Positions 8,398 through 16,421 of a stretch of DNA of 64,000 bases are shown piece by piece. Position 1 is the stretch's first letter, and every line of letters begins with the position of its first letter. This DNA comes from VRUE01 sp963699215. GTDB lineage: Bacteria; Actinomycetota; Thermoleophilia; Solirubrobacterales; 70-9. Below the pieces are notes generated by a model. That model was not told where the DNA came from and did no database searches. It was given only the letters and a program-made list of their open reading frames with translations. The position numbers were made by a program, and so were the translations under genes. The stretch is taken from the NCBI GenBank assembly GCA_963699215.1, contig OY969422.1, positions 124,001 to 188,000 on the forward strand. The letters are read 5' to 3'.

Positions 8398-10278
8398 TCA
8401 ACCGCCGGTCCGGTGCAGCTGCTCGTGGATCTCGCGCGCCAGCTTGCCCGGCACGCCTGGGACAGCCTCCAGCTCCTCGCGGCTCGCCGCCAGGAAGCGC
8501 TCCGGCGTGCCGAAGTGCTTGAGGAAGGCGCGCTTGCGGGCCGGGCCGACGCCCCGGAGGTCGTCGAGCACGGAGCCGGTCATCGCCCGGTCGCGGCGGC
8601 CGCGGTGGTGGTCGATCGCGAAGCGATGCGCCTCGTCGCGCACGCGCTGCAGCAGCTTCGAGGCCTCGGAGTCGGACGGCAGGTCGATCGGCGCGCGCCT
8701 GCCCGGCATGTAGACCTCCTCCATCCGCTTGGCGAGGGAGACCACGGTCACGCCGCGCTCGGCAAAGGGGGCGAGGGCGCGCATCGCGGCGGCGAGCTGG
8801 CCCTTGCCACCGTCGACCACGACGAGGGCCGGCAGCGCGGCAAAGCTCTCGTCGCGCTTGCCGTCGTGCGGAGAGAGGTCGACCTGCTCCTCGTGGCGGC
8901 TGACGCGACGGCTCAACACCTCCTCCATGGAAGCGAAGTCGTCGGACCCCCTGGGGCGCTCGCCGCGGACGCGGAAGCGGCGGTAGTCGGCCTTCTTGGT
9001 GGCGCCGCCCTCGAAGACGACCATCGAGGCGACGGTGTGCTCGCCGCCGAGGTTGGAGATGTCGAAGCCCTCGATCCGCACCGGCAGCTCCTCCATCTGC
9101 AGCGCCTCGCGCAGGTCGGCGAGCGAGTCGACCCGGCGCTGGCGCCGGTGCTCGCGCCGCAGCCGGTCCTGGTCGAGGGCTAGGCGCGCGTTGCGCTCGG
9201 CCAGCTCGCGCAGGCGGCGCTTGTCGCCGCGCTCGGCGACGCGCACCTCGACCGGCGAGCCGCGCCGCTCCCCCAGCGCCGCCGCCAGCAGCTCGGCGCG
9301 CTCGCGCAGGTAGGGGCCGACGACAATCGTCCGCGGCATCGCCGGCGAGGCCGAGTAGTACTGGCCGATGAACTCCTCGGCGACCTCTACCGGCTCGCGT
9401 TCGGCCTGGTTGTCGAGGTAGAAGCTCTGGCGCTCGGCGAGGATCCCGTCGCGCACCTGGAAGACCTGCGCGTTGGCGTCGACACCCTCGGTCGCGACGC
9501 CGATCAGGTCGGCCGTGCCGACCGAGCCGCCGGCGACCCGCTGGCGCTCGAACAGCGACTGGATCGCCTTGAGGCGGTCGCGGTGCAGCGCCGCGCGCTC
9601 GAACTCGCGCGCCGCCGCGGCCTCCTCCATCTTCGCCTGCTCGTCGGCCTCGACCCGGCGGTAGCGGCCGGAGAGGAAGTCGACGATCGCGTCGATGTTG
9701 CGCCGGTACTCGTCCTGGGTGACGTAACCGACGCAGGGCGCCCCGCAGCGCTTGATGTAGTAGTCGAGGCAGGGGCTGCCCGAGCGCCGGCCGGGCTCGG
9801 CCCCCTCGCAGGTGCGGAACTGGAACAGCTTGCCGAGCAGGTCGAGCGTCTCGCGCACCCGCTTGGCGCTGGAGAAGGGGCCGAAGTAGGCGCGGCCGGC
9901 GCGGTGCTTCTCGCGGGTGAAGTAGACCCGCGGGTAGTCCTCGTCGAGACTGACGCAGACGTAGGGGTAGGACTTGTCGTCGCGCAGGCGGATGTTGAAG
10001 CGCGGCCGGTGGCGCTTGATGAAGCTCTGCTCGGCGAGCAGCGCCTCGGCCTCGGTCGCGGTGACGAGCACGTCGATGCGGTCGATGCGCGAGGTGAGGC
10101 GGGTATCCCCCCCGGAGAAGTGCGAGGCGACCCGCTTGCGGATCGAGCGCGCCTTGCCGACGTAGAGCAGCTCGCCGTCCTCGCCGTGGAAGAGGTAGAC
10201 GCCGGGCGCATCCGGCAGGTCGCGGCGCTGCCGGGCCAGCCGCTCCGCGCGCGAGGGGTCTCGGTCGCCTTCGGTCAC
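8398..10278 (-). CDS. uvrC: Excinuclease ABC subunit C
   Basis: The nuclease that makes both incisions in nucleotide excision repair together with UvrAB. The 626-residue protein has, in order, the GIY-YIG domain (PDAPGVYLFHGEDGELLYVGKA), a cysteine-bearing loop (FQFRTCEGAEP, CLDYYIKRCGAPC), a UVR motif near residue 210 (EEAAAAREFERAALHRDRL), the RNase H-like endonuclease core (RIEGFDISNLGGEHTVASMVVFEGG, VVDGGKGQL) and a C-terminal helix-hairpin-helix pair (LDDLRGVGPARKRAFLKHFG). The start is GTG. It is divergent from the enoyl-CoA hydratase gene across 62 nt and overlaps nothing upstream. Confidence 0.95.
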   Translation of the reverse strand: MTEGDRDPSRAERLARQRRDLPDAPGVYLFHGEDGELLYVGKARSIRKRVASHFSGGDTRLTSRIDRIDVLVTATEAEALLAEQSFIKRHRPRFNIRLRDDKSYPYVCVSLDEDYPRVYFTREKHRAGRAYFGPFSSAKRVRETLDLLGKLFQFRTCEGAEPGRRSGSPCLDYYIKRCGAPCVGYVTQDEYRRNIDAIVDFLSGRYRRVEADEQAKMEEAAAAREFERAALHRDRLKAIQSLFERQRVAGGSVGTADLIGVATEGVDANAQVFQVRDGILAERQSFYLDNQAEREPVEVAEEFIGQYYSASPAMPRTIVVGPYLRERAELLAAALGERRGSPVEVRVAERGDKRRLRELAERNARLALDQDRLRREHRRQRRVDSLADLREALQMEELPVRIEGFDISNLGGEHTVASMVVFEGGATKKADYRRFRVRGERPRGSDDFASMEEVLSRRVSRHEEQVDLSPHDGKRDESFAALPALVVVDGGKGQLAAAMRALAPFAERGVTVVSLAKRMEEVYMPGRRAPIDLPSDSEASKLLQRVRDEAHRFAIDHHRGRRDRAMTGSVLDDLRGVGPARKRAFLKHFGTPERFLAASREELEAVPGVPGKLAREIHEQLHRTGG

Positions 10279-10340
10279 TCAGCCAAAGAGTAGGCTCCTG
10301 GCCAGCCGGCCAAAAGCGAAAGCCCGATACGGAGAGCGAG

Positions 10341-11165
10341 ATGACGACGGAGACCATTGCACCCCCCGAGCTGAGCACCCTGCGGATCGAGGTCGACGGC
10401 GAGATCGGCACCCTCACCCTCGATCGCCCCGACGCCTTCAACGCGATGAGCCCAGAGATGATCCTCGAGCTGGGGACCGCCTTCGCCTGGTTCGCCGACC
10501 AGGCGCCGCTGCGGGCGTTGATCGTCACCGGCGCCGGCAAGGCCTTCTGCTCCGGCGGCGACATCAACGGCTTCAAAGCCGGGGTCGAAGACGACTCGAT
10601 CGACCTGCCCGCGCAGGTGCGGCGCGGAGCCGAGGCGCTGCACGTGGCGATCGTCGACCTGCGACGCATCCCCTACCCCGTGATCGCGGCCCTCAACGGC
10701 CCCGCCGCGGGCGCCGGCTTCTCGCTGGCCCTCGCCTGCGACATCCGGATCGCCTCCGAGGAGACCTTCGTCGCCTGCGCCTACGGGCGGATCGGCGCCT
10801 CTCCGGACGGCGGCATGACCTACTTCCTGCCGCGCGTCGTCGGGCCGAGCCGGGCGCTGGAAATCCTGCTCGAAGACCCCAACCTGACCGCCCAGCAGGC
10901 GCTCGAGGAGGGTCTCGTCTCCGAGGTCGTCGCGGGCGACGAGCTGATGGCCAGCGCCCGCGCCAAGGCGGAGAAGCTCGCCAGGAAGGCGCCCTTCTAC
11001 GTGAAGATGGCGAAATCGCTCTGCGGCCAGAGCATCGAGAACAGCCTCACCGAGCACCTGCAGCTCGAGCGCCACGGAATCGCCGACAGCATGGCTACCG
11101 AGGATCTGCGCGAAGGGGCCATCGCCTTCTTCAGCGGTGAGAAGCCCGAGTTCAAGGGCCGCTGA
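10341..11165 (+). CDS. Enoyl-CoA hydratase/isomerase (crotonase) family protein
   Basis: A 274-residue crotonase-fold enzyme probably acting on acyl-CoA in fatty-acid or aromatic degradation. Oxyanion-hole motifs are present: GAGKAFCSGGDINGF and NGPAAGAGFSLALACDIRIAS. At the position of the catalytic acids, the second glutamate/aspartate region reads GRIGASPDGGMTYFLPR, so an aspartate rather than the usual glutamate is available; substrate and exact chemistry are open. ATG at 10341 is preceded by GGAGAG at the right distance. It stands alone on the plus strand, divergent from uvrC. Confidence 0.88.
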   Translation: MTTETIAPPELSTLRIEVDGEIGTLTLDRPDAFNAMSPEMILELGTAFAWFADQAPLRALIVTGAGKAFCSGGDINGFKAGVEDDSIDLPAQVRRGAEALHVAIVDLRRIPYPVIAALNGPAAGAGFSLALACDIRIASEETFVACAYGRIGASPDGGMTYFLPRVVGPSRALEILLEDPNLTAQQALEEGLVSEVVAGDELMASARAKAEKLARKAPFYVKMAKSLCGQSIENSLTEHLQLERHGIADSMATEDLREGAIAFFSGEKPEFKGR

Positions 11166-11237
11166 GCTGGGGGCTCGCCCGGGTCGTATTCAGGCTACAG
11201 TCTCCTTGAGCATTCTCCCCAGGAAAGGATCAGTCCG

Positions 11238-11684
11238 ATGAAGAAGCTCGCCTCACTGCTCGTCCTCGCACTTGTCTCGGCCGCGCTCGTCGCCTGCGGT
11301 GGCGACGACGACGGGACCACGACGACCGCGACCGAAACCTCCGGCGGCGCCGCGGCGGAAGGCGGCGAAAAGGCGGGCGGGGGCGCAGGGGGCGGCGGCT
11401 CCACGGTCGAATTCGAAGCCGACCCGGGCGGCGAACTGGCTTACACGACCACGGAAGCATCGGCCAAAGCCGGTAAAGCCACGATCGACTTCAAAAACCC
11501 GCAGAGCCTCAGCCACGACGTGGCGATCGAAGACTCGGGCGGCGAAACCGTCGGCAAGACCGACGTCATCGGCGAAGGCGAAACCTCGACCACGGTCGAC
11601 CTGAAACCGGGCAAATACACCTTCTACTGTTCGGTCCCCGGCCACCGTGAAGCGGGCATGGAAGGCACCCTCACCGCCGAATAG
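11238..11684 (+). CDS. Cupredoxin-domain lipoprotein
   Basis: Exported, membrane-anchored blue-copper-like protein of 148 residues, probably an electron carrier. MKKLASLLVLALVSAALVAC is a lipoprotein signal with the lipobox cysteine at residue 20, followed by an acidic then Gly/Ala-rich linker. The C-terminal 95 residues are a plastocyanin-like domain with the copper ligands visible: His in SLSHDVAI, Cys and His in FYCSVPGH, and Met in EAGMEG. An AGGAAAGG ribosome binding site precedes the ATG. It follows the crotonase gene by 72 nt. A second, shorter cupredoxin lies at 59309. Confidence 0.9.
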   Translation: MKKLASLLVLALVSAALVACGGDDDGTTTTATETSGGAAAEGGEKAGGGAGGGGSTVEFEADPGGELAYTTTEASAKAGKATIDFKNPQSLSHDVAIEDSGGETVGKTDVIGEGETSTTVDLKPGKYTFYCSVPGHREAGMEGTLTAE

Positions 11685-11697
11685 GCACGCGGTGGAC

Positions 11698-11721
11698 GGC
11701 GCCCGCCAGCAGGCGGGCGCC
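11698..11721. terminator. Perfect 10-bp GC hairpin after the cupredoxin gene
   Basis: GGCGCCCGCC, loop AGCA, GGCGGGCGCC, located 14 nt after the cupredoxin stop and 9 nt before the metallohydrolase ATG. It lacks a following T run, so it may be a factor-assisted terminator, an mRNA-stabilising hairpin, or a translational attenuator of the downstream gene. Confidence 0.5.
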
Positions 11722-11730
11722 ACCGGCAAG

Positions 11731-12459
11731 ATGAAAATCGAGCTTCTGAACGTCGGCTGGTTCACCACGGCCGCCGGCTTGTGGCGCCAGGGGGAGGCGC
11801 AGCCTGAGCGACCGGTCCGCTTCCCCGTGCCGGCCTACTTGGTGGAGACCGAGGCCGAGCGCATCCTGGTCGATACCGGCCTGCACCCGGCCGCGGTAGC
11901 CGACCCGGAGGCCCACTACGGCTCCGGGGCGCTCGCCTTCTTCGAGTTGGAGCAGGACCGATCCGTAGCCGACCAAGTCGACCTGGAGACCCTGACTCGG
12001 GTCGTGCTGACCCACCTGCACTTCGACCACGCGGGTGGCCTCTCACTGCTCCCCGACTCGGTCCCTGTCGTCTTGCAGCGCGCCGAGTGGGAGGCCGGCC
12101 AGGATCGTGCCGCGATCGAGCGCAACTTCTTCCAGCCCCGCGACTACGCCGACGTCCCGACCAACCTCGTCCTCGTCGAAGGCGACCACGACCTCCTGGG
12201 CGACGGCTCGATCGAGCTTCTCAGCACCCCCGGGCACACGCCCGGTCACCAGTCGGTCCGGATCGGAGACCTCGTCCTCGGCGCCGACGTCGCCCACTAC
12301 GCCAGCGTCCTCGACGACCGCCGGCTCCCAGCCTTCGGCGACGACCTCGAGGAGCAGGCCCGGTCCGCCGAGCGACTCCGCAAGCTGCGCGACGCCGGCC
12401 TGACGATCCAGCCCGGCCACGACCCCGACGTCCTCCAGCCCGGCCCCCTGACGGCATAG
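11731..12459 (+). CDS. MBL-fold metallohydrolase, N-acyl homoserine lactonase-like
   Basis: A 242-residue metallo-beta-lactamase-fold hydrolase starting at ATG 11731 (MKIELLNVGWF). The binuclear zinc motif HLHFDHAGG (H-x-H-x-D-H) is intact, with later ligands in STPGHTPGHQSV and LGADVAHY, and a closing QPGHDPD. The N-terminal PVPAYLVETEAERILVDTGLHP is characteristic of the AttM/AiiA lactonase subfamily, but many members of this subfamily act on other lactones, so quorum quenching is only a possibility. The frame is open upstream into the end of the cupredoxin gene, which I regard as fortuitous. Confidence 0.83.
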   Translation: MKIELLNVGWFTTAAGLWRQGEAQPERPVRFPVPAYLVETEAERILVDTGLHPAAVADPEAHYGSGALAFFELEQDRSVADQVDLETLTRVVLTHLHFDHAGGLSLLPDSVPVVLQRAEWEAGQDRAAIERNFFQPRDYADVPTNLVLVEGDHDLLGDGSIELLSTPGHTPGHQSVRIGDLVLGADVAHYASVLDDRRLPAFGDDLEEQARSAERLRKLRDAGLTIQPGHDPDVLQPGPLTA

Positions 12460-12484
12460 CCGAGCCGGCGTCGAGCGTTCCCCC

Positions 12485-13882
12485 CTACGCGCCCTGGACT
12501 TCGATCGCCTTGTGCTTGCCGGAGTTTGGGTGGCGTGGGATCTCCGCAACGCTCTCGACGAGGATCGGCGGCGCCTGCACACCCCGCTCGGCGAGTGCCG
12601 CTCCAAGCCCGGTCTCGATCTCACCGCACGCCTGCTGCCCGTCGGCACCTGTGAGCACGGCCTTGACGCGCAGCTCGCCTGCTCGGTAGACGATTCTGTA
12701 CTCAGAGAGCGCGCCGATTCCGGCCAGCGGGCTGCGCAGCGTCACCGGGTGGACCTTGACCGTGCCGCCCGCGGCGGCCGGCAGCTCGAGCACGTCGTCG
12801 CTGCGGCCCTCGACCGTCTCCAGCAGGGGGAACGGGCGACCGCAAGGGCAGGGGTCGGGCGAGACGGTGAGCAGGTCGTTCAACTCGTAGCGGATCAGCG
12901 GCTGGGTGCGGTTGAAGAGGTTGGTGACCAGGAGACGGCTGCCCGGCTCGCCAGGGGGAACAGGCCGGTACTCGTCATCGACGATCTCGAGCTGGACCTG
13001 ATCCTCGAGCACGTGCAGGCCGGCGTGGCGGTCGCATTCGACGGCGATGTACCCGGCCTCAGTGGCGCCATAGCCATTGAACGGCGTTCGGCCGAAGGCG
13101 GCGAAGATTTGATCCTTCATCTCAGCGGTCAGTACCTCACCACCCGTCGCGACGACTTCCGGCGCAATCCGCAGCTCCCCGGCAAGCTGGCGCTCGGCCA
13201 GAAGCGCGGCGGTCGACGGATAGGCGTTGATGCCCTGGGGCTGAAAGGCGTTGAGCGCCTTGACCAGATCGCCGATCGGAGTGCGCGCGTCGAGGCGCAG
13301 GAAGCGATGGAGGCCGACGTCGAGGCTCCGATTCCACCGACCGGTCATATGGAGAGGGTGGTCCGCGCTGATCGTCGTGAAGCGGCGGCGCGGCAGTCGC
13401 GGGGCGAAGTCGAAGTAGGAGCTCCAGGAAAGGACCAAGCCGGCGAGGGTTTCCGTCCAGTCCGCCCGGCCGTAGACGAAGACTCCTCGGCGGCCGCTCG
13501 TGCCGCCGCTGGCCATCGCCCGGTACTCGCCGAACAGCATCGGGTCGGTGCGCGGATCGGTGCCCTCCAACTCCATCAGGTGTCGCTCGACACCCGCCAG
13601 GGTGAGGCGCCGGTCGGTGACCAGCTCGTCGAAGCTCTCGAGCATGGTCCGCTTGTCGAGGGTCGGCAGGGCGCGCAGGTCGAGGTCGTCGCTCAACTCG
13701 ATCCCGGCGAAACGCTCCCGGTAGTACGGAGAGTGGGTGGCCGCATACCTGACGATCGCCAGCAGGCGCCGTCGCTGGTGGGTCCGGAGCTGCTCGACGC
13801 TCCACTCATCGTGGGATTCGAGCACACGTGCCGCGCGAAGGGTGCGGGCCACGTCCGGTAGTCGCCGCAGCCGCGAGATCAT
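12485..13882 (-). CDS. Phenylacetate-CoA ligase / CapK-like AMP-binding protein
   Basis: A 465-residue adenylate-forming enzyme of the PaaK/CapK family, which activates a carboxylic acid as an acyl-adenylate and usually transfers it to CoA. Visible motifs are the P-loop-like MASGGTSGRRGVFVY, the A5-like GYGATEAGY, the RYELNDLL region and the zinc-like CPCGRP stretch typical of this family. The C-terminal lysine region ends HPNSGKHKAIEV. Its start overlaps the TetR gene stop by 4 nt, so the two form a bicistronic autoregulated unit. The substrate is unknown; the adjacency to a TetR repressor suggests that an acid or its CoA ester is the inducer. Confidence 0.85.
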   Translation of the reverse strand: MISRLRRLPDVARTLRAARVLESHDEWSVEQLRTHQRRRLLAIVRYAATHSPYYRERFAGIELSDDLDLRALPTLDKRTMLESFDELVTDRRLTLAGVERHLMELEGTDPRTDPMLFGEYRAMASGGTSGRRGVFVYGRADWTETLAGLVLSWSSYFDFAPRLPRRRFTTISADHPLHMTGRWNRSLDVGLHRFLRLDARTPIGDLVKALNAFQPQGINAYPSTAALLAERQLAGELRIAPEVVATGGEVLTAEMKDQIFAAFGRTPFNGYGATEAGYIAVECDRHAGLHVLEDQVQLEIVDDEYRPVPPGEPGSRLLVTNLFNRTQPLIRYELNDLLTVSPDPCPCGRPFPLLETVEGRSDDVLELPAAAGGTVKVHPVTLRSPLAGIGALSEYRIVYRAGELRVKAVLTGADGQQACGEIETGLGAALAERGVQAPPILVESVAEIPRHPNSGKHKAIEVQGA

Positions 13883-14519
13883 CTCCCCGCCTCCCCCTCA
13901 GTGTCCCCGCGCGCGCCGCGGAGCAGGATCAGGTTCGCTTCCACGATCAGCTCCTCCGAGACCTCGGCGGGCGCGACCAGCTCCTCCAGCACCAGTCCGC
14001 GGTGAAGAGCGGTCACGACCGTCGCCATTTGCCGCGGCGCGATCGGCAACCGCTCTCCGTAGCGCCGCAGCCAGGTGCGAATCGAGTCGGACAACGCCGT
14101 CAGACCAGCCTCGTGCACGGTGGCGTAGCGAGCGCGCAGCTCCTCGTCGCGGCCGATCACGATCATGAACTCGTTCACGACGGCCAGCCAGTCGCGCTCG
14201 GCAGCGACTTCACGGGCGTTGCGTCTCGCAACCTCGGCGACGAAGTCCTCCACGGTCGATGCGCTGTCGAGGACCTCGGTCCAAACCGCGCGCCTCCGCT
14301 CGGCCTGCGCCGCGAGCAGCGCCAGCATCACGTCGGCCTTGGAGTCGAAGGTCGAGTAGACGGCGCCGGTGGTGAAGCCCGCCTCGGCCGCTATCCGATC
14401 CAGCGAAGCGCGGTGATAGCCCTCGCGCCGGAACACAGCCTCCGCCGCCTCGAGCAGGCGACGGCGCGTCTCCGCTTTGGCCTCAGCGCGGGTGAGACGA
14501 GGACCGGTCGCTCTGTCAT
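13879..14519 (-). CDS. TetR family transcriptional regulator (5' end frameshifted)
   Basis: A DNA-binding repressor of about 210 residues. The helix-turn-helix is clear: AVFRREGYHRASLDRIAAEAGFTTGAVYSTFDSKADVML. The uninterrupted frame contains no ATG/GTG/TTG before GTG 14436, yet the residues upstream of that codon (RLTRAEAKAETRRRLLEAAEA) are plainly the normal TetR N-terminal helix. A single-base change between about 14480 and 14510 would connect them to ATG 14519 (MTERPVL). I therefore take 14519 as the likely start. That ATG overlaps the palindromic operator, and the gene is coupled to the downstream PaaK-like ligase. Confidence 0.8.
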
Positions 14520-14539
14520 TAGCAAGTTCGATAATGACA
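14514..14539. promoter_or_regulatory. Palindromic operator, probable TetR binding site
   Basis: TGTCATTA (14514-14521) and TAATGACA (14532-14539) form a perfect 8-bp inverted repeat with a 10-nt spacer. It sits between the -10 element and the presumed TetR start, overlapping the likely transcription start, the classic position for TetR autorepression. It is unusually AT-rich for this window. Confidence 0.8.
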
Positions 14540-14542
14540 TTA

Positions 14543-14571
14543 TTTGTATAACGCCTCTATCCAAAAGTCAA
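14543..14571 (-). promoter_or_regulatory. Sigma-70-type promoter of the TetR/ligase operon
   Basis: On the minus strand TTGACT (14571-14566), a 17-nt spacer, then TACAAA (14548-14543). Spacing and sequence match a housekeeping promoter, and the operator palindrome follows immediately. This is the clearest promoter in the window. Confidence 0.7.
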
Positions 14572-14642
14572 GCTAAGGACGTCAAGCGAGGGACACAGCG
14601 TCTACCTGCTCGTTCTATGAATTGTTCGGCCCCATCACGGCG

Positions 14643-15263
14643 TCAGTCCTTCACCGCGACGATTAGGGCGAGCTCCAGCCACTTGAAATGGCAGTCAACC
14701 TCAGCGAAGCCGGCTTCCCGCAGCCATCCCATCTGCTCTGAAAGATCTGCAAGGCGGTCCGTTGGGTCATCCTGAGTCCGCCCGATCTCGCGACGAAAAC
14801 GCTCGTGCAAATGCGAGGATGCCGAAGTCACCAAATCGAGATTCGCGAAGACGCCCCCAGGTGTGAGAAGGGCATGGACCTCTGCGAAGAGCTCTCGCTT
14901 GCGCTCATCCTCGAGATGGTGGATCGCCAGCCCCGAGACGACCGCATCAAGGGAACCCGTATCTCCCAGCGGAAGCGCCAAGTCATGAACGCTGAGTTCC
15001 ACCATAGGGTCACCGTCGAACCGTTTGGCAGCTCGGGCGAGCATCGGCTCAGAGGTGTCAATCCCCACTGCCCTGGCCTCGGGATGCCGACCACAAACCA
15101 CGGCGAGCAGACGGCCGTCGCCGGTGCCGAGGTCGAGGAAGCGATCTACACGTGAAGGTAGCGCCTCCAGCAGCATCTGCTCAGCGATGGACCGATGCGG
15201 TATCTCGCGGGAGAGGTACTCGGCGACACGTGCCGAGTCACCCCACTCATCCGACCCTGCCAC
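14643..15263 (-). CDS. Class I SAM-dependent methyltransferase
   Basis: A 206-residue methyltransferase with a Rossmann-like SAM-binding domain. Motif I is FLDLGTGDGRLLAVV, motif II AVGIDTSEPML, the acidic ligand region ELSVHDLALPLGDTGSLDAVVSGLAIHHL, and the post-motif LLTPGGVFANLDLV. The layout matches small-molecule methyltransferases of the UbiE/BioC-like group. The substrate is unknown. The start is GTG at 15263, directly adjoining the stop of the upstream MaoC gene, so the two are probably cotranscribed. The TetR promoter begins about 70 nt downstream of its stop. Confidence 0.87.
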   Translation of the reverse strand: MAGSDEWGDSARVAEYLSREIPHRSIAEQMLLEALPSRVDRFLDLGTGDGRLLAVVCGRHPEARAVGIDTSEPMLARAAKRFDGDPMVELSVHDLALPLGDTGSLDAVVSGLAIHHLEDERKRELFAEVHALLTPGGVFANLDLVTSASSHLHERFRREIGRTQDDPTDRLADLSEQMGWLREAGFAEVDCHFKWLELALIVAVKD

Positions 15264-15737
15264 CTACTCGGCGGGCGCCATCACGCGGGTGACGGAATCA
15301 CCCACGAAGCACGGCTTCTCGTTGCCCTCGACCTCGAGGGTGAAGCGGGTCACTACCTCCCACCAGCCGCCACCCTTCTCGTCGATCGAGACGACCTCGG
15401 CGCGGCCGCGGATCTTGGTGCCTACCGGGACCGGGGCGGGAAATCTGATCTTGTTCCAGCCGTAGTTGACGCCTAGGGCGAAGCCGGTGGAGGAGATCAG
15501 CTCTTTGCGGAAGCCGTCCACCAGGGACAGGGTCAGGTTGCCGTGGGCGATCGTCGTGCCGAAGGGGCTCTCGTTCTTGGCCTTCTCGACGTCGACGTGG
15601 ATCCACTGGTCGTCGCCGGAGAGCTCGGCGAAGGTGTCGATGTCGGCCTGGGTGACGGTGCGCCACTCGCTCGGGCCGATCTCCTGCCCGAGCAGCGACT
15701 GCATCCCCTCGACGCCCTGTACATCCACGGTTGCCAT
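15264..15737 (-). CDS. MaoC family dehydratase ((R)-specific enoyl-CoA hydratase-like)
   Basis: A single hot-dog-fold hydratase of 157 residues starting at ATG 15737 (MATVDVQGVEGMQSLLGQEIG). The catalytic segment is intact: DIDTFAELSGDDQWIHVD followed by the hydratase-2 signature PFGTTIAHGNLTLSL. Such enzymes hydrate trans-2-enoyl-CoA to (R)-3-hydroxyacyl-CoA. The closing part GDSVTRVMAPAE is typical. It ends exactly where the methyltransferase start begins. The longer open frame upstream overlaps the VapC gene and is not used. Confidence 0.88.
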   Translation of the reverse strand: MATVDVQGVEGMQSLLGQEIGPSEWRTVTQADIDTFAELSGDDQWIHVDVEKAKNESPFGTTIAHGNLTLSLVDGFRKELISSTGFALGVNYGWNKIRFPAPVPVGTKIRGRAEVVSIDEKGGGWWEVVTRFTLEVEGNEKPCFVGDSVTRVMAPAE

Positions 15738-15748
15738 CGCGCGGGAGT

Positions 15749-16135
15749 CTAAACGGGCGGCGGGGGCCATTGCTCGATGCGCAGCTCCGGCATCGGGAAG
15801 TCCTTGGCGTTGCCGGTGGCGAGGGGGAGGTTGCGAATTACCGCGGTAGCCGCGATTGCGGTGTCGGCCAGCTTTAGCGTGACTCCGCGCGCTCGGTACT
15901 CCATCCGCCACTTTGCGCTCAGCTCGGCCTCCACCAGGCCAAAGGGGGCGACCACGAAGCTGGAGAGCATCCCCCGGGTGCGCTCCTCCTCGCCCGTTTT
16001 CATTCCAGCGAGAACCTCGTGGACGGTCACCGTGGAGACGATCACCGGCTCCCGTCCCGGATCGAACAGACCGGGATCGGACGCCTTTTCGCGCAGTAGG
16101 TCGATCACCACCGACGAATCGAGGACCAGGCCCAC
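15749..16135 (-). CDS. vapC: PIN-domain toxin ribonuclease, VapC type
   Basis: The toxin of a type II toxin-antitoxin pair; VapC proteins cleave specific tRNAs or rRNA. GTG at 16135 gives 128 residues (GLVLDSSVVIDLLREK). The PIN acidic residues are visible: D in VLDSSVVID, E in VTVHEVLAG, D in KLADTAIAATA and D/N in TGNAKDFP. The start lies 2 nt after the antitoxin stop, the usual coupling. The upstream continuation of the frame runs through the antitoxin gene and is not coding. Confidence 0.9.
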   Translation of the reverse strand: MGLVLDSSVVIDLLREKASDPGLFDPGREPVIVSTVTVHEVLAGMKTGEEERTRGMLSSFVVAPFGLVEAELSAKWRMEYRARGVTLKLADTAIAATAVIRNLPLATGNAKDFPMPELRIEQWPPPPV

Positions 16136-16137
16136 GA

Positions 16138-16407
16138 TCAGTCCTCGCGCCGCCAATGCTTGGCCAGCTCTTTGTCGCGCTCCTCGCCTTCCCGCCTGCG
16201 ATTCTCGCTGATCCACTCTGGCGTCATCCAAGGCGCGAAGTCAGGGATCGACCCGGCGAATCGGCGTCGCGCGGCAATTCTCCGGTCCACGTCGACTTTC
16301 GCCGCGATCGCCTCACGGATGTACTTGCTGCGACCGCGAGGCCCCGCCAGCTCGTCGATCTCCTTCGCCAAATCGTCATTCAAATTTATGTGTAAACGCA
16401 TACACAT
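16138..16407 (-). CDS. vapB: Ribbon-helix-helix antitoxin, VapB type
   Basis: An 89-residue antitoxin. The N-terminus MRLHINLNDDLAKEIDELAG...SKYIREAIAAKV is a ribbon-helix-helix DNA-binding domain. The highly charged C-terminus (ENRRREGEERDKELAKHWRRED) is typical of the unfolded tail that neutralises VapC. Two candidate starts, ATG 16407 and ATG 16401, lie within the inverted repeat at 16387-16408, a likely autorepression operator. It is followed 2 nt later by vapC. Confidence 0.88.
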   Translation of the reverse strand: MCMRLHINLNDDLAKEIDELAGPRGRSKYIREAIAAKVDVDRRIAARRRFAGSIPDFAPWMTPEWISENRRREGEERDKELAKHWRRED

Positions 16408-16408
16408 A
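16387..16408. promoter_or_regulatory. Inverted repeat over the vapB start, probable VapBC operator
   Basis: TATGTGTA (16387-16394), spacer AACGCA, TACACATA (16401-16408): a perfect 8-bp inverted repeat covering the first codons of vapB. Operators at this position bind the VapBC complex in known systems; binding here is inferred. Confidence 0.65.
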
Positions 16409-16421
16409 GATTAGCCCACAC

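Noticed and set aside
8398..10669. A 1047-codon open frame that continues upstream from RapZ through the whole uvrC region
   Set aside because: Only the last 289 codons match RapZ. The rest is Arg/Pro/Ala-rich out-of-frame reading of uvrC, a common artefact at high GC.
11647..11730. An upstream in-frame extension of the lactonase-like gene
   Set aside because: It overlaps the cupredoxin 3' end and the hairpin; the family N-terminus begins at 11731.
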